From Mycobacterium sherrisii (GTDB lineage: Bacteria; Actinomycetota; Actinomycetes; Mycobacteriales; Mycobacteriaceae), in contig NZ_LQPT01000076.1 in NCBI RefSeq assembly GCF_002102355.1, forward strand, positions 61,931 to 125,930: 64,000 nt of DNA. Direction: 5' to 3'. The notes under the pieces are model-generated. The model was not told where the DNA came from and made no database searches. It saw only the letters and a program-made list of their open reading frames with translations. Below are positions 26,208-34,171 of the stretch, piece by piece. Made by a program: the position numbers and the translations under genes. Position 1 is the stretch's first letter, and each line of letters opens with the position of its first letter.

Positions 26208-27880
26208 GCGACCCGGCGCTCATCCCGCGCGAGCTACCCGCCCGTGAGCTGCGTGCCGCATCCATTCGCGCGCTGAGCGACCAGCACGACCTCCACTTTC
26301 GCGGCACCGCACTGTATCGCGGCCGGCGACCGGTGCCGATGCCGGCGCCGCATCTGCATCCCCCCGCGGATCGCGGAGCAGCCGATGGGATGGCGCTTCG
26401 GCTGCGACACCACGACCCGCACGTACACGCCGCGCTGCTGCCCGAGCACGCGGCGAGCAGGCTGATTTGCGAGATGCTGGAACAGTTTCGGGTGGAGTCG
26501 CTGGTCCCCGCGTCGTGGCCGGGGGTGCGGAGCAATCTCACCGCCCGATTCCGCGAGTGGTCGGCGGCGTTCGAGTCCTCGCGTTCGGCCGAGACGGAGT
26601 CCGGTCTGCTGCTCTACGCCCTCGCGCAGGTCGCCCGTTCGTGGATCACCGCGGAACCCGTCGCCGAGCGGACGCAAGATCTGATCGAACAAACCAGGAT
26701 CGTGTTGACCCGGGTGGTCGGCCGGGAACTCTTAGCGCTTCGCCGAAATCGTCACTGCCAACGTGGTTTCGGGCAGCATGCCCGTCGCATTGCGGAATTG
26801 GTCGCCGACCTGCCCGCGCTGCACGCACCGCCCGGCGAGCCGGATACCGACGGCGAGGTGTTCGCGTGGCTGTTCGACAGCGGATCCGAGGACCACGCCG
26901 GCATACCCGCGGCCGGCGGTCGATACCGGCCGCCCGAGCGCCCGAACGCGCATTATCGAGTGTTCACCGCGGCTTACGACCAGACACGCGACGTCCGGTC
27001 GCTGGCGCGGCCGGCCGAGCTGCGTGAGTACCGCGAGCACCTTGATCGGCTGATCGACGCCAGCGCGGTGGGCGCATCCGTCCTAAGCCGCCGGCTCAGG
27101 ATGCTGCTGGCCGAACCACGCGACGACAGATGGGAGGGCGGCCGCGATTCCGGGCTCGTCGACGGCCGCCGGTTAGCGCGGCTGATCGCGCTACCGAACG
27201 AACGCAACGTCTTTTGCGCCGAGGCCGTGGTTTTCCAACCGGACGCGATCGTGTCGTTCTTGGTGGACTGCTCGGGATCGATGAAGGCGTTGAGCGAGCC
27301 TGTCACCGTGCTGGTCGACGCGTTCGCGCGCGCCCTGGAGCTTGCCGGGGTCGGCTGCGAAATCCTCGGCTTCACGACCGCCGCCTGGGATGGCGGCCGG
27401 GCTCGGCGCGACTGGATCCGTGCCGGGCGGCCGCGAAATCCCGGTCGGCTCAATGAAGTCCGCCATCTCGTGATCAAGAGTGCCGAGACCCCGTACCGAT
27501 CTGCCCGCACGGCGATTGCCGGGTTGCTGAAGGCCGACCTCTACCGCGAGGGTATCGACGGCGAGGCGGTGCAGTGGGCCTGTCGGCGGCTGCACGCGCG
27601 CGAGGAACAACGACGGATACTCGTCGTGATCTCAGACGGCGGTCCGATGGACGCCGCCACCGTCCTGGCCAACGGCCACAACTACCTGGACCGACACCTG
27701 CGCGACGTGCTTGCCGCAAGCTCGGGCGTCGAGATCTGTGCCGTCGGCGTGGGACTGGACCTCAGCATCTACTACGACCGCTTCACGTCAGTGGACCTCG
27801 CCCAAGGCACGACCCGTCGGGTGCTGTCCGAAGTGGCCGACACCATCGCATTGGCAGCCAGAGGAGGGAATTTCCGGTGA
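26204..27880 (+). CDS. CobT-like protein with C-terminal VWA domain
   Basis: 558 residues. The C-terminal ~210 residues match the VWA domain of CobT: MIDAS loop [11 protein letters not shown] near residue 355, [36 protein letters not shown] and [11 protein letters not shown]. The N-terminal region includes [12 protein letters not shown], also CobT-like. The long acidic linker of proteobacterial CobT is reduced. It should form a ring complex with the CobS-like ATPase. It overlaps both neighbours by 4 bp. Given its place beside xsc, cobalt chelation is only one possibility. Confidence 0.82.
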   Translation: MSDPALIPRELPARELRAASIRALSDQHDLHFRGTALYRGRRPVPMPAPHLHPPADRGAADGMALRLRHHDPHVHAALLPEHAASRLICEMLEQFRVESLVPASWPGVRSNLTARFREWSAAFESSRSAETESGLLLYALAQVARSWITAEPVAERTQDLIEQTRIVLTRVVGRELLALRRNRHCQRGFGQHARRIAELVADLPALHAPPGEPDTDGEVFAWLFDSGSEDHAGIPAAGGRYRPPERPNAHYRVFTAAYDQTRDVRSLARPAELREYREHLDRLIDASAVGASVLSRRLRMLLAEPRDDRWEGGRDSGLVDGRRLARLIALPNERNVFCAEAVVFQPDAIVSFLVDCSGSMKALSEPVTVLVDAFARALELAGVGCEILGFTTAAWDGGRARRDWIRAGRPRNPGRLNEVRHLVIKSAETPYRSARTAIAGLLKADLYREGIDGEAVQWACRRLHAREEQRRILVVISDGGPMDAATVLANGHNYLDRHLRDVLAASSGVEICAVGVGLDLSIYYDRFTSVDLAQGTTRRVLSEVADTIALAARGGNFR

Positions 27881-28572
27881 CAGAGCAGCGAATTGGGATG
27901 GTTGCGTTAGATATCGCCGGTACCAGCATTGACGAGGGCGGGGCGGTGTACGTGGCGTTGCGCAAGGCGGTGGAGTCGCACACCGGCAAGCCCATCGGGG
28001 ACGACCAATTCGATCGGTGGAAGGGCACGGGTAAGCGCGACGCGATCATCGGACTGCTGGGTGAGGCGACAGTCGACGAGGTCGATGCGGTCGAAAGCAG
28101 GTTCACCGATTCGCTGCTCGACGCGTACCGGTCGGTGCCGCCGGTGCCGTTGCCGGGGATCGTGGACGCCTTCGCCCTCTTGCACGAGCAAAAAATCAAG
28201 ATCGTTCTGCAGACCGGTTATTCGCGCGAGATCGCGGGACCGCTGCTCGATCAGGTGGGCTGGCGCATCGGACGCGACATCGATGCCGTGATCACCAGCG
28301 ACCAGGTGCCGATCAGCCGTCCCGCACCGTACCTGATCTTCCGCGCGATGGAGGCGGTCGGTGTCCAGAGCGTCGCGGAGGTCCTAGTCGCCGGCGATAC
28401 CCCGAACGATCTGCGCGCCGGAACGAATGCCGGTGCGCGATATGTGGCCGGGGTTCTCACTGGTGCTCACGACGCGGCCAGCCTCCGATCGGCCCCGCAC
28501 ACCCACATCCTGGCCAGCGCCGCGACCATTCCCGAGGTGCTCAAACTGCGCGAGGTGGCCACCCAATTCTGA
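27877..28572 (+). CDS. Phosphonatase-like HAD hydrolase (PhnX relative)
   Basis: 231 residues from GTG 27877 (GGAGGG ten bases upstream, GTGA overlap with the VWA gene). HAD motif I is D-I-A-G-T with nucleophile Asp12; in place of the usual second Asp there is Ala, as in phosphonoacetaldehyde hydrolase. A lysine in WKGTGKRDAI falls at residue 53, the position of the Schiff-base lysine of Bacillus PhnX. Motif III/IV region: SRPAPYLIFRAME and VAGDTPNDLRAG. It also resembles the phosphonatase-like clade whose substrate is unknown. No PhnW transaminase is present, so action on a sulfonated aldehyde should be considered. Confidence 0.8.
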   Translation: MTEQRIGMVALDIAGTSIDEGGAVYVALRKAVESHTGKPIGDDQFDRWKGTGKRDAIIGLLGEATVDEVDAVESRFTDSLLDAYRSVPPVPLPGIVDAFALLHEQKIKIVLQTGYSREIAGPLLDQVGWRIGRDIDAVITSDQVPISRPAPYLIFRAMEAVGVQSVAEVLVAGDTPNDLRAGTNAGARYVAGVLTGAHDAASLRSAPHTHILASAATIPEVLKLREVATQF

Positions 28573-28599
28573 ATGGATCGGGCAGCAGCCGACGGGGTG

Positions 28600-29964
28600 T
28601 CAGGCCGGCGAGCGCGAACCGGTGCTTCTGAATTCGACTGTGACCAAGGCTGTTTCATCCGAACCGGGGTAGGTGTCCCGGCGGCGAATCGCCAGGGTTG
28701 TCCCGGCGCTGACCGCGCCGACGACGAAGATGTACACCATGATCAGCGACGTCCTGCCGTTGGCGGCGCTGAGGAGGTACGTCAGAAGCAGCGGCGTCAG
28801 ACCCGAGGCGAAGATTCCGGAGAGTTGATAGACCACCGAGACGCCGCTGTAGCGAACCCGGGTGGGAAACAGGTCCGCGTAGAGCGACGGCTGAGGTCCG
28901 TACATCATCGGGTAGAGGAACCCGAGCATGATGATGATCGTGACGACCGCGGCGCCGGCGGGCCGGTTGCCCAACAGATGGAACGCCGGATAGGTTGCCG
29001 CGGTGCTGAGCACCACGCCCAACGCGAAAAGCTTTCTGTTGTCGTAACGGTCCGCCAGCTTCCCGTACTTCGGGATAAAGAAGACCATTGCGGCCGCCGC
29101 GGCCATCACCGACATCAGCATGGTCTGCCGGCCTATTCCCAAGGTATTGGCGCCGTAGGTGATGACGAACATCGCCCAGGTGTTGAACGCGACACCCTCG
29201 GCCCAGCGGCTTCCCATACCCAGCAACAGGTTTCGTCTCATCCGCGCGTCTGAGACCATTTCCAGCGCCGGCAGGGACGCTCTGGCTTCCAGCTTCTCGA
29301 GCGCGCGGAAGGCCGGGGTTTCCATCACCTTGAGCCGGACGAACGTCCCCACCGCAACCAGCGCCAGACTGAGCATGAAAGCGATTCGCCAACCGAATGC
29401 CAGGAATTGTTCGCTTGACATCACCGAGTTGAGGGCCGCGAAAACCCCTGTGCCCAACATCAATCCAAGCGCAAGACCCAATTGGGGAAGGCTGCCGTAG
29501 TAGCCGCGCTTATCGCGCGGGGCGTACTCGACGGCCATCAGCACGGCGCCGCCCCACTCGCCGCCGATCGCGGCGCCCTGCGCCAGGCGCAGCAATACCA
29601 GCAGGATCGGTGCACTGATCCCGATCGTGGCGTAGCTGGGGATCAGGCCGATCAGAAACGTCGCCAGGCCCATGATGAGCATTGTTGCGATCAATGTTTT
29701 CTTTCGGCCGACGCGGTCGCCGATATGACCGAAGAGCAGGCCGCCGACCGGGCGAGCGACAAATCCGATCGCGAAAGTCGCGAACGCGAGCAGCGTGCCG
29801 ACGAGGGGATCGGTACTGGGAAAGAACAACCGGCGGAACACCAACCCGGCCGCGATCCCGTAGAGGAAGAAGTCGTACCACTCCACGGTCGTTCCCAAAA
29901 TGCTGGACGCAACGACCGTACGAATCTCGGCCCGCGTCGGCGCTGGGACGACCGTGTCGGTCAT
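28600..29964 (-). CDS. MFS transporter, metabolite:H+ symporter (MHS) type
   Basis: 454 residues, 12 predicted membrane helices. Signature of the MHS/ProP-ShiA group: SSILGTTVEWYDFFLYG at the N-terminus, then RPVGGLLFGHIGDRVGRKKTL and RLAQGAAIGGEWGGAVLMAVEY. Substrates of this group are usually small organic acids or osmolytes. ATGA overlap with the alcohol dehydrogenase gene places both in one operon, so the carrier probably imports the substrate of that enzyme; isethionate or another sulfonate is a guess. Confidence 0.85.
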   Translation of the reverse strand: MTDTVVPAPTRAEIRTVVASSILGTTVEWYDFFLYGIAAGLVFRRLFFPSTDPLVGTLLAFATFAIGFVARPVGGLLFGHIGDRVGRKKTLIATMLIMGLATFLIGLIPSYATIGISAPILLVLLRLAQGAAIGGEWGGAVLMAVEYAPRDKRGYYGSLPQLGLALGLMLGTGVFAALNSVMSSEQFLAFGWRIAFMLSLALVAVGTFVRLKVMETPAFRALEKLEARASLPALEMVSDARMRRNLLLGMGSRWAEGVAFNTWAMFVITYGANTLGIGRQTMLMSVMAAAAAMVFFIPKYGKLADRYDNRKLFALGVVLSTAATYPAFHLLGNRPAGAAVVTIIIMLGFLYPMMYGPQPSLYADLFPTRVRYSGVSVVYQLSGIFASGLTPLLLTYLLSAANGRTSLIMVYIFVVGAVSAGTTLAIRRRDTYPGSDETALVTVEFRSTGSRSPA

Positions 29965-31232
29965 AGCGACTGCCGGAAGATGTCGGTCAGGGCGGCACTC
30001 GTCACCGGTCGCGGCACGACGGCCAGTTGCCGGGTCTGCTTCATCGTGCCCGCGACGAGGGTGGGCAGATGCTGTTCGCCGTAGCCGAAGACCCGCAACC
30101 CCGCCGGCATGTCGATGTCGGACATCAGCTCACCCAGCACGTGAGGTAGTGCGTCGGCTCCGTCGGTCGGGGTGAACCGTTGCCCGGACAGGAGTTCCGC
30201 CGCGTGCAGATGGCGCTCCGGGTTGCTGGGGTAGGTCCAACGGAAAACCGCTGCGGCGGTTGCGGCCACGGCCTGCCCATGCGGAACCATCGGCATCGGT
30301 GGGTAACCCTGCGCCCGGTAGTTCTCCACCGCTGCGGCGACGGGATAGGCGTTGGCGTGCGGCAAATGGGTGCCGGCGTTGCCGAAGCCGGAACCCGCCG
30401 AGGTGGAGGCCAGCGCCATCTGGTAGCGCGCTTCGAGGTCATGACCGTTCATGACCGCCCGCCGCAGATACCTGCCCACCAGTTGCAGCGCTTGCTCACA
30501 CCACAAGTCGCTGATCGGATTCGACCCGCAGAAGGCGGGGCGCGTCATCGGGTCGGCGGGCGCAGCCTTTGCGTCGAATCGGACAGCGGTATAGCTCTCC
30601 AGCGCGTGCGACAAGACATCCATCCCGCCGGCCGCGGTTGGCTGCGGCGGCAGCGAGACGGTCGTGAGCGGGTCGACGACGGCCAACGTCGGGCGTAGCT
30701 TCGGATGGCTGATTCCGGCCTTCAGGCGCAGCCCCAGCAAATCGACCACGCAGATGGTGGTGGACTCCGAACCGGTGCCCGCGGTGGTCGGCACCGCGAT
30801 CAGGGGTTTCAGCGGCAGCCACGGTGCCCGGCCGGCGCCGATCGGCGCCGTCACAAAGTCCAGCAGTTCACCGGGATGGGTTGTCAGCAGGTTGACTGCT
30901 TTGGCGGTGTCAATCGCCGAGCCACCCCCCACCGCGACGAAGCACTGCCAGTCTTGCTGTTTGCCGTAGCACACGGCCTCGTCGATGCTGTCGTCGGTGG
31001 GTTCGACGACGACTTTGTCGAACACTTCCGATTTGATTCCCGCGGCGATCAGTTGGTCCAAAACTCGATCGGGGATGCCCGCGGCACGTACGCCGGGGTC
31101 GGTAATCACCAAGCATGATTCGATGCCCAACGCCAACAGTTCCGGCCCTATCTCGTCCAGGGCGCCCAGCCCAAACTTCAATGGCGTTGCTGCCCAGGTA
31201 AATACGGCTTCGTTCTGCCCCAACTCGAGCAT
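29961..31232 (-). CDS. Iron-dependent alcohol dehydrogenase, hydroxyacid-oxoacid transhydrogenase type
   Basis: 423 residues from ATG 31232 (GGGAGC eight bases upstream). Type III Fe-ADH: GGGSAIDTAKAVN (cofactor), PTTAGTGSE, and metal ligands in GGMDVLSHALE, HLPHANAYP and VPHGQAVA. The SNPISDLWCEQALQLVGRYL and FGNAGTHLPHA segments are those of the ADHFE1/HOT subgroup, which passes hydride from a hydroxy acid to 2-oxoglutarate through tightly bound NAD. In this island, oxidation of isethionate to sulfoacetaldehyde is attractive because a known sulfoacetaldehyde reductase (SarD) is also an Fe-ADH. That link is inference. Confidence 0.85.
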   Translation of the reverse strand: MLELGQNEAVFTWAATPLKFGLGALDEIGPELLALGIESCLVITDPGVRAAGIPDRVLDQLIAAGIKSEVFDKVVVEPTDDSIDEAVCYGKQQDWQCFVAVGGGSAIDTAKAVNLLTTHPGELLDFVTAPIGAGRAPWLPLKPLIAVPTTAGTGSESTTICVVDLLGLRLKAGISHPKLRPTLAVVDPLTTVSLPPQPTAAGGMDVLSHALESYTAVRFDAKAAPADPMTRPAFCGSNPISDLWCEQALQLVGRYLRRAVMNGHDLEARYQMALASTSAGSGFGNAGTHLPHANAYPVAAAVENYRAQGYPPMPMVPHGQAVAATAAAVFRWTYPSNPERHLHAAELLSGQRFTPTDGADALPHVLGELMSDIDMPAGLRVFGYGEQHLPTLVAGTMKQTRQLAVVPRPVTSAALTDIFRQSL

Positions 31233-31254
31233 TCTCGGTGCTCCCTTGATCCGC

Positions 31255-31283
31255 CACAATGTAGGCATAGTCCCCACATTGTG
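31255..31283 (-). promoter_or_regulatory. Inverted repeat upstream of the Fe-ADH/MHS operon
   Basis: CACAATGT (31255-31262) and ACATTGTG (31276-31283) are perfect arms with centres 21 bp apart, two helical turns, 23 bp upstream of the start codon. Probable binding site for one of the nearby IclR or LysR proteins. The rest of 31284-31454 shows nothing I can name. Confidence 0.55.
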
Positions 31284-31454
31284 TGAGACGGTACGCCTCG
31301 GCGGCCGCGATGAGAAGTGCATCACAGCCGGCGGCGAGCTCCAGCTAAGCCCTGGAACCCGGGGTGAGGCAGGCGGGCCGGCCCGGCTACCTACCGCTTT
31401 GCGGACGCAACCGAGGCGTCAAAGACGTTTCGGCAAAAGCAAATTGAGGAGTAC

Positions 31455-32288
31455 TCAGAACGACATGGCACGGTTGACCGGCACGAATTGCGACACGTCC
31501 CGTGCGGCCTGGACGACTTGTTTACCCAAAGTTCGCATGCGGTTTCTCGACATCCGCACCGTCGGGGCCTGGATCACCAAGGCGGCTTGCGCATTTCCCT
31601 CGGGGTCGAGCACCGGAGCGCCGACGCAGCGTAGACCCTCGATGTTTTCCTGTTCGTCGATGCTGTAACCGCGCCGGCGGATGGCCGCGAGCTGATCGGC
31701 AAGAGCCGCGGGAGTGCCGAGGCTGTGCGGGGTGACCTTGTGCAGCTTGGACGGCAACGAATCCAAATACTGCCCGGCGTCGGGCGAGAAGGCGAGGATG
31801 GCCTTGCCGGAAGCCGTGCTGTACAAGGGAAAGCGTGCCCCGGTGTGTTGCTCGAACCGTAGTGGAAGCCGGCAAGGCACCCGCATCATCACCACCGACT
31901 CCGGGCCCTGACGGATCGACAGGTTGATCGCCTCTTCGGTGTCGCGGTTAAGGCGTTCGAGGATGGGCAGCGCCTTGTCGATGCCGAACCCGCGTTGCGC
32001 GGCCTGACCGAGCAGCACCGCTGCGCTGCCCAGGTAATAGCAGTCCGATACCGGATTGCGCGCGACGAGACCTTCCGCGATCAGCGCCCTGATCAATCGA
32101 TTCGCGGTACCCGAGGAAAGCTGGAGCGAGTTCGCGATTGCGTTGCCGCTCAGCTCATTCGGCGACCCGGCGAGCAACTTCAGTACGGCGAGTGCCCGGC
32201 CCACCGATTGGGTGCCCGCGGGCAGGACCTCACTCACCGCACCCAGCGGAGTCTTCGGCACGTCGGGATGGGCCACCGATTGTCTCAT
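31455..32288 (-). CDS. IclR-family regulator
   Basis: 277 residues. HTH: LSGNAIANSLQLSSGTANRLIRALIAEGLV; effector domain with DTEEAINLSIRQGPESVVMMRV, PLYSTASGKAILAF and GYSIDEQENIEGLRCVGAPVL. Its ATG immediately follows the stop of the next IclR gene, so the two are one transcription unit. It lies upstream of the Fe-ADH/MHS operon on the same strand and is a good candidate for its control. About 35-40 percent similar by eye to the neighbour, suggesting an old duplication. Confidence 0.9.
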   Translation of the reverse strand: MRQSVAHPDVPKTPLGAVSEVLPAGTQSVGRALAVLKLLAGSPNELSGNAIANSLQLSSGTANRLIRALIAEGLVARNPVSDCYYLGSAAVLLGQAAQRGFGIDKALPILERLNRDTEEAINLSIRQGPESVVMMRVPCRLPLRFEQHTGARFPLYSTASGKAILAFSPDAGQYLDSLPSKLHKVTPHSLGTPAALADQLAAIRRRGYSIDEQENIEGLRCVGAPVLDPEGNAQAALVIQAPTVRMSRNRMRTLGKQVVQAARDVSQFVPVNRAMSF

Positions 32289-33098
32289 TCAGATCTGATA
32301 GCCCCCCGGCAGCAGGGCGGCAATCTCGTTGGCGGCAGTGACCACCAGGTGCCCCAGTTCGTCGAGCCGCTCGTCGCGCAGCCGCACCTCGGGACCTTGC
32401 ACCGCAACTGCCGCCACCACGGCGCCCTGCGCATCGAAGGCCGGAGCGGCCACACCCCGGACGCCCTCGAGTCGCTCGCCCCGGTTGACGGCGTACCCAC
32501 GGGTCCGGGTCTCCTGCAGATCCTGCAACAGATCCCGGTTCGACGTGATGGTGGTCGGGGTTAGCTGGCGAAGTTCCCCGAGCCGAGCCACCTCGGCCGC
32601 GATATCGGGTGCGAACGCCAAAAACACCTTGCCACTGCTGGTGCAATGCAGCGGGATCCTGGTGCCCACGGGCTGGATGAAACGCAGCGGATGTTTCGAC
32701 TCCACGCGCACCACGACGAGGCCGTGGTCGGCGTCCCGGACAACGAGATTGGACGACTCGCCCGACTCCTCGCTGAGCCGCTCCAGCACCGGGGAGACGC
32801 TGTCGAACCCCAAGCTGCGCTCGGCCGCACGACCCAGCAAATAGGCCTCGCGTCCCAGTTGATACCGCTCGGTTCGGCTGCTTTGTGCGACGTACCCGGC
32901 CGCGACGAGCGCGCGCAGGATCCGGTGGGTGGTGCTGGTGTTCAGCGACAGCGTGCGGGCCAACTCGGTGACGCCCAAGTCGCTGGGGGACTGCCGAAGT
33001 ATGCCGAGGACCTTCAGGGCGCGGCTGATCGTCTGGGTGCCCATCAGCGGTTCGTCCTGCACCGCCAGGTCGCCGACCACATTTGATCCCCGTGCCAT
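32289..33098 (-). CDS. IclR-family regulator
   Basis: 269 residues. HTH: LGVTELARTLSLNTSTTHRILRALVAAGYV; effector domain: ESGESSNLVVRDADHGLVVVRVE, PLHCTSSGKVFLAF, GYAVNRGERLEGVRGVAAPAF. Stop and next start are directly adjacent (TGA ATG). It starts 30 bp after the LysR stop, so lysR-iclR-iclR may be one operon. Confidence 0.9.
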   Translation of the reverse strand: MARGSNVVGDLAVQDEPLMGTQTISRALKVLGILRQSPSDLGVTELARTLSLNTSTTHRILRALVAAGYVAQSSRTERYQLGREAYLLGRAAERSLGFDSVSPVLERLSEESGESSNLVVRDADHGLVVVRVESKHPLRFIQPVGTRIPLHCTSSGKVFLAFAPDIAAEVARLGELRQLTPTTITSNRDLLQDLQETRTRGYAVNRGERLEGVRGVAAPAFDAQGAVVAAVAVQGPEVRLRDERLDELGHLVVTAANEIAALLPGGYQI

Positions 33099-33128
33099 GC
33101 GACAAGGATAACGACACCGAGCTGGGAG

Positions 33129-34055
33129 TTAACTGATGTCGGAGTTTGCGATCACTCTGGTCGCCCCGACGACGTCGCGCAGCACCGCCGGCAACTGCTC
33201 GCCGGAACGCAGCACCAGCCGCAGGCTGCGCCGCAAATCCAGCCCCTCGGTGGGCACGATGATCAGTCGGTGCTGAGCGATCTCCTCGGCCAGTGCCAGC
33301 GAACTCAGCACCGCGGCACCGATCCCGGCTTCCACCGCGGACTTGATCGCGGTCGTCGACGATAGCTCCATCATCGGATCAACGGTGAGCGGGCAGCCGA
33401 GACGGTGGAGCTCGTGCTCGAGCACATATCGAGTGCCCGACCCGGGTTCCCGGCTGATCAAGGCGGTGCGGCTGAGCTCCGCGGCATTCACCGGGACTCG
33501 GCGGTGCGCCCAGGGATGGCCGTGGCCGACCACCAGCACCAGCTCGTCACGGGCGACCACAACCGAATCCAATCCGTCGCTGACCGCCGCGCCTTCGACG
33601 AAACCGACGTCGGCGGCACCGCCGAGCACCAGCTCTGCGACCTTCGCGGAATTGATCACCTGTAGGCCGATGGTTGCGGTGGGTACCCGCGTGCGCAGTT
33701 CGGACAGCCAGCGGGGGAGAAGATACTCCGCGACGGTCATGCTGCAGGCAACACGAATCCGGCTCGCCTGGTGGCCACGAAGCGCGGTGATGCCGGCGTC
33801 CAGATCGCTCGCGGCGTCGACCACTCGACGCGCCCAATTCGCGATCATCGCGCCATGATCGGTCAGCCGTGATCCGGCCGTCGACCGCACGATCAGGGGC
33901 ACGCCGATCAGCCGCTCCATGTTCCGGATGCGCGACGCCGCGGCGGGCTGCGACACGCCATGTTCCCGGGCCGCCTTCGCGAGGCTGCCCAGCCTGGCAA
34001 CGCTGAGTAGCAAGTCAAGCGAACCGATTTCCGGCACCCGTGGCGACAACGGCAC
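33129..34055 (-). CDS. LysR-family regulator, divergent from the sulfite dehydrogenase-like operon
   Basis: 308 residues starting at GTG 34055. HTH: SLAKAAREHGVSQPAAASRIRNMERLIG; the effector domain (RIRVACSMTVAEYLLPRWLSELR, then ISREPGSGTRYVLEHEL) is of the CysL/CbbR kind, often responding to small anions. Divergent from the Fe-S/NrfD gene with 116 bp between, so it probably activates that operon; sulfite or a sulfonate intermediate is the expected signal. The gap contains AAAG and CTTT half sites but no clear T-N11-A box. Confidence 0.88.
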   Translation of the reverse strand: MPLSPRVPEIGSLDLLLSVARLGSLAKAAREHGVSQPAAASRIRNMERLIGVPLIVRSTAGSRLTDHGAMIANWARRVVDAASDLDAGITALRGHQASRIRVACSMTVAEYLLPRWLSELRTRVPTATIGLQVINSAKVAELVLGGAADVGFVEGAAVSDGLDSVVVARDELVLVVGHGHPWAHRRVPVNAAELSRTALISREPGSGTRYVLEHELHRLGCPLTVDPMMELSSTTAIKSAVEAGIGAAVLSSLALAEEIAQHRLIIVPTEGLDLRRSLRLVLRSGEQLPAVLRDVVGATRVIANSDIS

Positions 34056-34171
34056 TCGTCAACCGTACTGCTTGGGATCAAAGTTCGCCTTGGGGGCTTT
34101 AAAGTTTGAGAACGCTACCGGTCCTTTGACGACGCCGTTAACGTCGCTGGCACAACGGAATCGGAGGTGCC

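Noticed and set aside
25272-27880. Normal aerobic cobalamin synthesis genes
   Set aside because: No CobN or other cob genes are present and the pair is embedded in sulfonate genes; so no cobS/cobT symbols were assigned.
27877-28572. A phosphonate degradation locus (phnX with partner genes)
   Set aside because: No PhnW, phosphonate transporter or C-P lyase genes were found nearby.
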